From NCBI GenBank assembly GCA_021787365.1, contig JAJYMB010000074.1, forward strand, positions 1 through 49,035: a stretch of 49,035 nucleotides of DNA. Direction: 5' to 3'. Made by a program: the position numbers and the translations under genes. This document shows positions 42,973-49,035 of this stretch, piece after piece; within the stretch, counting starts at the first letter, position 1; every line of letters begins with the position of its first letter. The notes under the pieces were generated by a model. The model ran no database searches. It was given only the letters and a program-made list of their open reading frames with translations, and was not told where the DNA came from. The stretch is from Actinomycetes bacterium (GTDB lineage Bacteria > Actinomycetota > Acidimicrobiia > Acidimicrobiales > Palsa-688).

Positions 42973-43143
42973 TTACGAGGCCTGGGCCTGGTACTCCTCG
43001 ATGGCATCGGCTGGGATATGGGCGATGCCGTTCAGCATCACGTAAGGGATCTTGGGCTTGTAGACCAGCCTCAGCAGCTCCTTGGTCGGGATGCCGAGCT
43101 GGCGTGCCGCCTGGGCGGCTCTGAGCGGTGCGGTTTCAGCCAT
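42973..43143 (-). CDS. Small helix-turn-helix (excisionase/MerR-like) protein
   Basis: A 56-residue protein beginning MAETAPLRAAQAARQLGIPT. The pattern AAQAARQLGIPTKELLRLV then KIPYVMLNGIAHIPADAIEEY is the winged-helix layout of excisionase/MerR-type small DNA-binding proteins: helix-turn-helix, beta-wing with the conserved hydrophobics, then the IPADAIEEY end. Such proteins direct phage or element excision or act as small regulators. ATG 43143 and a terminator just after the stop support a real, monocistronic gene. Confidence 0.8.
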   Translation of the reverse strand: MAETAPLRAAQAARQLGIPTKELLRLVYKPKIPYVMLNGIAHIPADAIEEYQAQAS

Positions 43144-43153
43144 CGGGTCCCCG

Positions 43154-43327
43154 TCCTCATCAAAGCTCTCGGAGCTGATACGTCGTCGCCGCGTCGTCCA
43201 CGACGTCGAGGCCTACATGAGGACGCCTCCCACCGACGAGGAGGCTGCGCTCGGTTATGCCCTTCCCGACTGGAGGGACCTGCCCGACGACACCGACTGG
43301 GACGCCGAGTGGCCCGAGGACAGCTGA
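43154..43327 (+). pseudogene. 5'-truncated antitoxin upstream of the MazF-like toxin
   Basis: The C-terminal half of an antitoxin is recognisable (KLSELIRRRRVVHDVEAYMR, DEEAALGYALPDWRDL, DDTDWDAEW). The usual N-terminal DNA-binding region is absent, and upstream sequence is the small HTH gene on the other strand. The acidic C-terminal tail that binds the toxin is intact. It overlaps the toxin start. An undiscovered upstream start could still express this peptide. Confidence 0.6.
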
Positions 43328-43713
43328 GCGCGCCGGCAGTTCGGCGAGGTGAGATCTGGTTGGCTCAGTTGGACAAGCGCCGCCCGGTCGTAGTGCTCAC
43401 CCGGGACCCCCTGGGAAGGGTGCTGCACTCGGTGGTCGTCGGCCCGGTCACTTCGACGGTGCGGGGCCTGCACACCGAGGTCGACCTGACCGAGGCCGAC
43501 GGCGTCCGCAAGCCCTCGGTCGTGAACCTCGACAACCTCCAACTCGTCCGCCGTGCCAGCCTCGTGAGACGCGTGGGCAGGGCGACTCCGTCCACCCTGA
43601 GAGCGATCTGTGCAGCCCCAGCTGGCGATCGGTTGCCCTCTGCCCTGACCGAAGCTCCGACTGCGGGGTGCCGCGTCACGCCCACTCCAGAAGAGCCGCG
43701 CCCGATTGCCTAG
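43309..43713 (+). CDS. mazF: MazF/PemK-family toxin
   Basis: About 134 residues. VRRGEIWLAQLDKRRPVVVLTRD is the conserved MazF start, with SVVVGPVTSTVRG, VNLDNLQLVRRASLVRRVGR and TLRAIC following. It is a putative mRNA-cleaving toxin. The only plausible start is GTG 43309, overlapping the antitoxin end by 19 bp. After RAICAA the frame seems displaced: the expected short hydrophobic C-terminus is replaced by about 35 unrelated residues, suggesting a frameshift near 43615 that may reduce activity. Confidence 0.75.
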   Translation: MARGQLSAPAVRRGEIWLAQLDKRRPVVVLTRDPLGRVLHSVVVGPVTSTVRGLHTEVDLTEADGVRKPSVVNLDNLQLVRRASLVRRVGRATPSTLRAICAAPAGDRLPSALTEAPTAGCRVTPTPEEPRPIA

Positions 43714-43906
43714 TAGGCCAAGCCTTGACGCTGCCCTCGACGCCCGTAGACATCCTGGGCCCGCTGGTCGACCACGTCCTTGGTGGCCGCCACCGCGGCC
43801 AGCTACGCAGCCGTGGTGCTCTTGCCAACGCCAACCTGTCCCTCAACGCCGGGACGTGGTCAGTCTGCGCCTGTCACGGGAAGCAGGAGCTACGTCCGAA
43901 TATGAC

Positions 43907-43912
43907 TATAAT
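43907..43912 (+). promoter_or_regulatory. Consensus -10 box of a leaderless antitoxin promoter
   Basis: TATAAT ends seven bases before ATG 43920, so transcription probably begins at the start codon itself. No Shine-Dalgarno sequence precedes the ATG. The -35 region is not clear. Confidence 0.55.
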
Positions 43913-43919
43913 AATGGTC

Positions 43920-44192
43920 ATGCCCGAGACGCTGCCGTTAGCGGAGATCAAGGCCCACCTGTCCGAGATCGTCGACCGCGTGGAACGTGAACACGAGCGG
44001 GTTATCTTGACGCGCAACGGCCGACCTGCCGCTGTCATCCTCAGCCCGGGCGACCTCGAAGCACTTGAGGACACCCTCGAGTTGCTCTCCGACCCTCAAG
44101 CCCTCACCGAGATTAAAGCCGCGCGCGACGACCTGGCCCACGGTCGAGTGTTCACAGCAGAGGACCTGCGCTCCAAGTACCTGCATCGGTGA
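43920..44192 (+). CDS. Phd/YefM-family antitoxin
   Basis: A 90-residue antitoxin. ETLPLAEIKAHLSEIVDRVE, RVILTRNGRPAAVILSPGDLEALEDTLELL is the classic Phd/YefM fold, with a C-terminal toxin-binding tail RVFTAEDLRSKYLH. Start codons at 43902, 43914 and 43920 are in frame; 43920 is preferred because TATAAT lies exactly one promoter spacing upstream. Its stop overlaps the toxin GTG (GTGA). Confidence 0.9.
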   Translation: MPETLPLAEIKAHLSEIVDRVEREHERVILTRNGRPAAVILSPGDLEALEDTLELLSDPQALTEIKAARDDLAHGRVFTAEDLRSKYLHR

Positions 44193-44461
44193 GCCCGCCC
44201 GCCTACCGGGTGCTCGTCACAGCGACTGCCGAACGGGCTCTCGGCCGTCTGCCTGAAGGAGTGGTGGCCGCAGTCGTCGAGTTCATGGTCGGAACCCTGA
44301 CCGAGTCTCCTCGGCGCGTAGGCCACCCGCTTCGTCAGGAACTGACCGGACTATGGGCAGCTCGTCGGGGACCGTACCGGGTCATCTACGAGATCGACGA
44401 CGAGCAGCCGGTCAAGGTGCTGAGGATCGACCACCAAGCCGACGTATACAGGCCCTGCTGA
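44189..44461 (+). CDS. RelE/ParE-family toxin
   Basis: A 90-residue toxin. YRVLVTATAERALGRLP, VGHPLRQELTGLWAARRGPYRVIYEID and LRIDHQADVYR are the hallmark RelE stretches, including the Arg/Tyr-rich catalytic end. It probably cleaves mRNA in the ribosome. It is co-translated with the antitoxin. The pair looks intact. Confidence 0.92.
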   Translation: MSPPAYRVLVTATAERALGRLPEGVVAAVVEFMVGTLTESPRRVGHPLRQELTGLWAARRGPYRVIYEIDDEQPVKVLRIDHQADVYRPC

Positions 44462-44634
44462 ACCATTCCCAATATCACCGAGCGCCATCCCCAAAACAAC
44501 GGACCCCTACCATCCCATAGCGCCGGTCGGTGGCCGTTTCGCTGTCGGTGCGACATGCGTTACTGAACTGGCCCGGCCCAGTAGCCGACTGCCGCTTGCG
44601 GACAGTGTGCTGCACTGGGGACGCGTCCGAGAAC

Positions 44635-44901
44635 GTGTCGGTCCGCCTCGAAGACAGCCTGGCCCAGGGGCTCCGCGTGCGAGCCCGGGCGGCCGGCGAG
44701 ACCTTGTCTGACCGCTTGCGTCACTACGCGGACGAGGGGGTCAGGCGCGACGAGCAGCCATTGATCACCTCTCGGGACGGCCCCACTCGGCGGCGCGCCG
44801 GACTGCTCGGCGGACCCGACGTATGGGAGGTCGCGATGTGGATCGACGACCTGGCCGTAGAGCCGGATCCCAGCGGAACCCTGGTCGGTTGGAGCACGTG
44901 A
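44635..44901 (+). CDS. Ribbon-helix-helix-type antitoxin-like protein
   Basis: About 88 residues. NVSVRLEDSLAQGLRVRARAAGETLSDRLRHYADEG is a ribbon-helix-helix-like N-terminus. FRDGP-type sequence (SRDGPTRRRAGLLGGPDVWE) is common in actinobacterial antitoxins that partner PIN toxins. No toxin gene follows in the right place, so it may be an orphan. GTG 44635 is chosen at the start of similarity; TTG/GTG codons upstream cannot be excluded. Confidence 0.65.
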   Translation: MSVRLEDSLAQGLRVRARAAGETLSDRLRHYADEGVRRDEQPLITSRDGPTRRRAGLLGGPDVWEVAMWIDDLAVEPDPSGTLVGWST

Positions 44902-45218
44902 ACTCGCGTTACCGGCCCGCGTGCGGCCGTCGGATCGGTGTTTCTGGTGAGGGCGCCGGCGGCGCGGCCTCTATAACCAGATCAGTTCATAAAGGCGGCA
45001 GCTAGCACACGCTGTCATTTGGCCAGCCTTTCACCTCCCAGTCACCGTTCGTTCACCGTGATTTCGCTTGGCGGTCAACTCCGCAGCCGACACTGTGGAA
45101 ATGGCCACGAAACTGCGGCTTGGGCCGGGCTCGTCGCCGGAGGCAAGGGGGCGCGACTCGCCTCTGGGCCCTCCATGGGCCGGCCCGGCGAGGGTGGCCC
45201 ACCCCAAAGTGGAGGCGT

Positions 45219-45896
45219 CCGTGCAGGTCGCTCATCCCCTCGGGATGAGCGCCGTACCCGCCGACCTGGAGGGCGCGGGCTTCGAGGTCGTGGTGGCAAG
45301 GGACGCCAGCGCGCCCTCGCGGCCGCGGTCGGAAAACAAGCCGACGTAGGGGTGGTGGACGGGCGCTTCGAAGACGACGGCTTGTCGTTTTGCCAAAGGC
45401 TGTGGGCCGAGGTCCCCGGTTTCCCCGTGCTCTTGACCGGCCCCAACGACGAGGATCAGGTGACCCGGGCCCTCGCCGGCGGCGCCGACGATTACATCGT
45501 GCTCCCGCCCCGTCCGGGGAACTGGTGGCGCGGGTGCGTGCGGTCTTGCGGCGCGCACCGCCGAGACCGCCTCCGCCCGGCCCGGGCCAGCGAGTGCTCC
45601 AGGTCGGTGACGTACGCCTGGACCCGGCGAGGCTCGAGGTGTGGCTCCGCTCGGAACGCGTCCACCTTCTCTTACGTGATTTCGAACTGCTCCGGCTCCT
45701 CATGGAGAACTCTGGCATCGTGCTCCCACGGTCGAGCCTGGTCAACAAGCTCTGGGGTCCCTATGCCCCGCTCGACAGCACGAGCCTCGAGGTCCACGTA
45801 CGGCGCCTCCGTGCCAAGCTCGAAGACGACCCCGGGGACCTCGAGCGCATCACGACGGTGCGGGGCGTCGGCTACCGCTACCACGGAAAGGGCTGA
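45219..45896 (+). pseudogene. OmpR-type response regulator, frameshifted
   Basis: Receiver pieces appear in two frames: LEGAGFEVVVARDAS near 45270, then AAVGKQADVGVVDGRFEDDG and ALAGGADDYIVLPP up to ~45510. The winged-helix output domain is intact in a third frame to 45896 (QVGDVRLDPARLEVWL, LLLRDFELLRLLMEN, TSLEVHVRRLRAKLEDDP, TTVRGVGYRYHG). Frame changes are needed at about 45310 and 45515, and the N-terminal acidic pair of the receiver is missing. No partner kinase is nearby. Confidence 0.7.
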
Positions 45897-46222
45897 CGAG
45901 AGCGAAGCAGTGCCAGATCTCGCCCGACGACGGCCCTGTTGTAGGGGCCCGTTTATTTCGAGTTGAACTCGGCCGCGTAGGCTCTCGTTGTCGTGAGCCT
46001 GGCGAGCCGTTCCCTGGCCGGTAAGCTCTCGGTCTCCCACCTGGCGGCGCAACTGAGCCGCGAGCGCCCGGCCGGCGAGAGCGACAGGACGGCCTCGGCG
46101 ACGAGGGCGAGGAACCGCGACGAACACGGCCTCCGGCGGTCGCCGAGGCCGTCAGGTTGCTCCCACGGGAAAGCGGCGCCCGGTTCTCCGCCTCCGGCGG
46201 GCAAGGGTACGCGCGCACTTTA
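45897..46222. other. Gene-free stretch
   Basis: Several short open frames exist on both strands but none has a ribosome site or recognisable similarity. The far end lies just after the GNAT gene stop. Confidence 0.4.
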
Positions 46223-46759
46223 TTAGCTCGGACCTGTGAGGGGGCGTCCCATGAGCACCGAGTCCCAAAGGTCCCCGTTACGGCGCCGGTAATGGCGTAC
46301 CTTGCGCCCTTCCTCTACGAAGCCTGCACTCCGGTAAAGCCGGATGGCGGCTTCGTTGTGGGGCCATACTTCGAGGGCCATCTTGTGCGCCCCGGCGTCC
46401 GCCGCCCACTGTATGGCCGACTCGAGCAGCAATCTGCCTATGCCTCTGCCGCGCCAGGCCTCGACGACGAGCATCCCGATGTCGGCAACGCCGTAGGGCG
46501 CTATCGAAACCCAGATGTGGCCGACCATGCTTGACCCGTCTGCGCCGCCCGGAATGCAAGCCACCAGGACGGTCGCGTAGTCGTCCGCCAGTGCCGAAGC
46601 GAGGCGCTCGCGCCGTGCGTCCCGGTCGAACGGGACCTCGGCCCCGATCCAGCGGCCTTCTGAGGCGACCTGCCATGTCTGTTCCACGATGATGTCGAGG
46701 TCGCTTTCGCTGGCCTGGCGGACCTCTGCTCCGCCAGGCCGTGCCGGGGTGGTCTCCAT
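46223..46759 (-). CDS. GNAT-family N-acetyltransferase
   Basis: A 178-residue acetyltransferase. VRQASESDLDIIVEQTWQVA is the N-terminal motif. ADIGMLVVEAWRGRGIGRLLLESAIQWA contains the acetyl-CoA loop (R-G-x-G-I-G). MALEVWPHNEAAIRLYRSAGFVEEG is motif B, as in RimJ/RimL-like and ribosomal or amino-acid acetyltransferases. Target unknown. ATG 46759 is used; GTG 46783 would add eight residues. Confidence 0.88.
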   Translation of the reverse strand: METTPARPGGAEVRQASESDLDIIVEQTWQVASEGRWIGAEVPFDRDARRERLASALADDYATVLVACIPGGADGSSMVGHIWVSIAPYGVADIGMLVVEAWRGRGIGRLLLESAIQWAADAGAHKMALEVWPHNEAAIRLYRSAGFVEEGRKVRHYRRRNGDLWDSVLMGRPLTGPS

Positions 46760-47001
46760 GCGAGCAGTCTTGCCCCGCTCCACACGAGGTGCCCCGTAAT
46801 TCCCCCGCGCGCGCCCCAGACCAGTCCGGCGCCGGGCCCGAGCCGTCGCTCGGGGTGGCCGGCGGGCGGGGTGGCGAACGCAAGAGCACCCCTCAAGGCG
46901 GGACGATCTGTGTGTGCGCGCCGGAACCCGCGCGCTTCGTCATGCCGGCCCGATCGTTGCCACAGGGCACCAGGCCTCACGGCGGTGGGATGCCCGCGCA
47001 G

Positions 47002-48489
47002 TTATGCTCCGGGGACCGCCTGGAGGCCGCGCTCGGTGGGCCAGATGAACAAGCCATCCGCCTTCACGCCCACGTTGGCCGGTTGTGTTCTGGGCAAGCC
47101 CGGTAGCGTCTTGCCGTCCCACGAGCAGGTGCCGAAGACGGGCATGGCCGCGCGCGGGGAGGGGTTGCTCAGGCCTTGAGCCTCGGTGAGCTGGTAGCTG
47201 AGCACGTGTTGGCACCAGAAGCGCTGCTGCACACCGGCAGGATCCGTCGCGCCGTTCACGGTGTCGAGGACAAGCCACTGGCCATTACGACCCTCGACGA
47301 CCATGTGGGTGCTGTCGAGGAAGGCCACGTCGTTACCGCCCATCAGCCCGCTGACATTGTAGACGCGAAAAGCCCACGTAGTGTGGCCGGTGCTCACGTC
47401 GAGGCCCTTCAGGGTGAGTGCCAAGCCTGCAAAAGCGGACGTCCCCTTTGGGGTCTCCGTGGCAACGCCTGAAAGGTCGCAGACGACGTCGGATGCGAGG
47501 AACTGCAACGGCCCGCCGCAAAGATAATCGCCCGCCACCTCCCAGTTGACCCGCCCGGTAGCCTCCGCGATGCCGAGGGTCTTGAAATTGCCAAGAGGCA
47601 TTCGTGTGCCCGTAGGCGCATACCCGACGGACCCGATGTTCAAGCCTTCCTTGGCGACGAAGTCCCAGCTGTAGTTCGGGTCGTACTTACCTCCCCCGAA
47701 GAGCACGGCCACGCTCCGGCGCCACAGGACCATGCCGTTGGTCGACACCTCTGCCAACGTGGGCCTACCGCCGCTGATCTCCCACAACCCGCCTTGGGGC
47801 GGGGACCCTTGCTGAGCCACCGCCATGTTGCGCTCTGGGCCGGTGATCGTGCGCACCAGATGGCCGGTCGCCCCGTTGACCATCAAGAGCGATGTGGTGG
47901 AGGGCCCGGTCGCGATGGCCACACAGAAGTCCGTGCCGGTGCCGCAGACGACTGGTGCGTCCGTCACGAGCATTGGGTTTCGAAACCCCCAGTTCAGCAT
48001 CCCCGTTGAAATGTTGACTCCCTGTATGAACACGTACGGGTCGGTCGCCTTGCCAGCTGGGGCCAGGTTCAGCACCGTCCCGTCGACGGCGATAGGCGAG
48101 TACGAGACGCCGGCCGTCATGGCCGAAGGCGAACTGGCCGCGCTCCATAGCCGATGGCCCGTTGCGGGCGAGATTGCCGTGAGCTGCATGGCATGGGAGG
48201 TTGTCACGTCCAGCACGAGCACGGCACCGCTGGATAGCGTCGGCCCGCCGACGACGTCGAGCGGCGAGAGCGACCACCCCGAGGTGCTCGCCGATGCGAC
48301 GACCGACGAAATGGCAGTGGCGGCGCCAAGCCAGGTCCCGGCCAGCGTGGCCAGCGCCAAGGTGACCCCAAGTCCTCTACGAAGCGGTCGCCTCTTCCAA
48401 TGCGCGGCTTGCCGAGGACTGCACGCGACACCGGCCGGTGCTGCCACAGACGATCTCTCGCTGGCACAAAGCCCAACGGAGCGAGCCAT
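47002..48489 (-). CDS. Secreted PQQ-like beta-propeller protein
   Basis: A 495-residue exported protein. ATG 48489 is chosen because AAGGAGG lies seven bases upstream. A signal peptide follows (RRGLGVTLALATLAGTWLGA, cleavage near ASA-S). The body has quinoprotein-like propeller repeats of the form ISPATGHRLWSA, ATGHLVRTITG, STNGMVLWRR, EATGRVNWEVAG, VSTGHTTWAFRV, and paired cysteines. No PQQ-liganding residues can be assigned, so it is more likely a structural or binding propeller than an enzyme. Confidence 0.78.
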   Translation of the reverse strand: MARSVGLCASERSSVAAPAGVACSPRQAAHWKRRPLRRGLGVTLALATLAGTWLGAATAISSVVASASTSGWSLSPLDVVGGPTLSSGAVLVLDVTTSHAMQLTAISPATGHRLWSAASSPSAMTAGVSYSPIAVDGTVLNLAPAGKATDPYVFIQGVNISTGMLNWGFRNPMLVTDAPVVCGTGTDFCVAIATGPSTTSLLMVNGATGHLVRTITGPERNMAVAQQGSPPQGGLWEISGGRPTLAEVSTNGMVLWRRSVAVLFGGGKYDPNYSWDFVAKEGLNIGSVGYAPTGTRMPLGNFKTLGIAEATGRVNWEVAGDYLCGGPLQFLASDVVCDLSGVATETPKGTSAFAGLALTLKGLDVSTGHTTWAFRVYNVSGLMGGNDVAFLDSTHMVVEGRNGQWLVLDTVNGATDPAGVQQRFWCQHVLSYQLTEAQGLSNPSPRAAMPVFGTCSWDGKTLPGLPRTQPANVGVKADGLFIWPTERGLQAVPGA

Positions 48490-48777
48490 TAGTGTCCTCC
48501 TTCGTCGCGGTGGGCGGCGCCCGGGTCGTGCCACGTTCACCTGCAATAGGGACTCGGAGGGTGCGAGAAAGAACTTTACTGACTGAGCGCACAGACGGGC
48601 CTTGTAGCTCGCCTGCTGCGCGGGGTTGGGCCCCGATCGCCCTGTCGCGTGCCGACGGGCAGGCCTGCACGGCTCGGAGGAACCGGTTGCTCGGCCTCGG
48701 CCAGGGACCGGGTGTTGCCGGCGCCACCGCCTCCACGCTCGGGTACCTGGGGCTCGACGGCGCCGGTCCCCGGGTCG

Positions 48778-49035
48778 TCAGGCCGCGGCTCCAGCGTCAG
48801 GCTGACGAACTGACCGTGCGTTGGGCAACCGAGTACCGGCGGCCAGGGCTCGGGAAGGCTCGATGACGTTGAACCAGTAGCACGCGTCCCGATCGTCGAA
48901 CACCCGGGGCAGAGCCTCGCGGTAGCGGCACAGTTGGCTCTCCGGCGTTGCGTAGCTCGGCCCGAGAGAGCAGTATGCGCAGGCGTGACCAGTAGCGCGT
49001 CCAGGTCCCGAGAGGTCAACCGGGTCACCACGGAC
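48778..49035 (-). CDS. 3' end of an unidentified gene running off the window
   Basis: The last 85 residues are visible, with coding-like third-position GC. They contain HACAYCSLGPSYATPESQLC (a CxxC plus a later Cys) and CRYREALPRVFDDRDACYWF, ending …GAAA and TGA 48778-48780. The cysteine spacing suggests a small metal-binding segment. I do not recognise the family. The start lies beyond 49035. Confidence 0.5.
   Translation of the reverse strand, partial: VRGDPVDLSGPGRATGHACAYCSLGPSYATPESQLCRYREALPRVFDDRDACYWFNVIEPSRALAAGTRLPNARSVRQPDAGAAA

Overview
High-GC DNA with actinobacterial gene style: frequent GTG starts, overlapping stop/start codons, leaderless promoters and tight operons. The secreted beta-propeller repeats of the 'GYWLVSADGGVFAFGDA' type in the giant gene at 32.9-37.7 kb are characteristic of Acidimicrobiia, so an acidimicrobial actinobacterium (isolate or metagenome contig) is my best guess. 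No rRNA, tRNA or CRISPR array was seen.

Layout. (1) 0.16-3.3 kb: a gene with a DUF6922-like N-terminus and an XRE-type helix-turn-helix C-terminus is split by a 2,057-bp IS1595-family transposon. The transposon has 33-bp terminal inverted repeats and an 8-bp target duplication, and it carries a Uma2-type nuclease gene as passenger. (2) 3.5-11.1 kb, minus strand: a five-gene operon of hybrid histidine kinase, single-domain receiver, Hpt/receiver/GGDEF protein, membrane-anchored HEAT-repeat protein and membrane family-2 glycosyltransferase. This looks like a signal-to-cyclic-di-GMP-to-polysaccharide module. It lies between two ~570-bp direct repeats, each encoding a DUF6458-like small membrane protein. 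(3) 11.9-23.1 kb: a carbohydrate cluster. A divergent SDR/3-hydroxyacyl-CoA-dehydrogenase-like pair faces a cupin, a split transketolase, a sugar-binding protein, two separate ABC ATPases, a CUT2 permease, a metallo-beta-lactamase-fold hydrolase and a LacI-family regulator. A consensus promoter with a palindrome in its spacer precedes the cupin gene. (4) 23.6-29.8 kb: a corrinoid methyltransferase cluster with a UroD-type methyltransferase, corrinoid protein, MetH-activation-like protein, MtaB and a RamA/RACo-type reductive activator. Zinc and cobalamin ligands of MtaB and MtaC are visible, so methanol or a related methyl donor is the likely substrate. A VOC protein follows.

(5) 30.4-32.8 kb: eroded DNA with a VapBC remnant, a 14-bp inverted repeat, a 978-bp DUF6431-carrying insertion (16-bp inverted repeats, 5-bp target duplication) and an orphan FN3 fragment. 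(6) 32.9-41 kb: a 1,591-residue secreted repeat protein, a frameshifted IS1182-type transposase and a secreted BNR-like protein. (7) 41.4-46 kb: a defence/plasticity patch holding a broken resolvase, VapBC, a 56-residue HTH protein, a MazF-like toxin behind a truncated antitoxin, a Phd/RelE pair, another antitoxin-like gene and a frameshifted OmpR-type regulator. (8) 46.2-49 kb: a GNAT acetyltransferase, a secreted PQQ-like beta-propeller protein and the 3' end of an unidentified gene running off the window.

The catabolic and signalling cores (3.5-30 kb) are free of frameshifts, whereas the flanks are full of insertions and broken genes. This fits islands of intact accessory metabolism embedded in mobile, decaying DNA.
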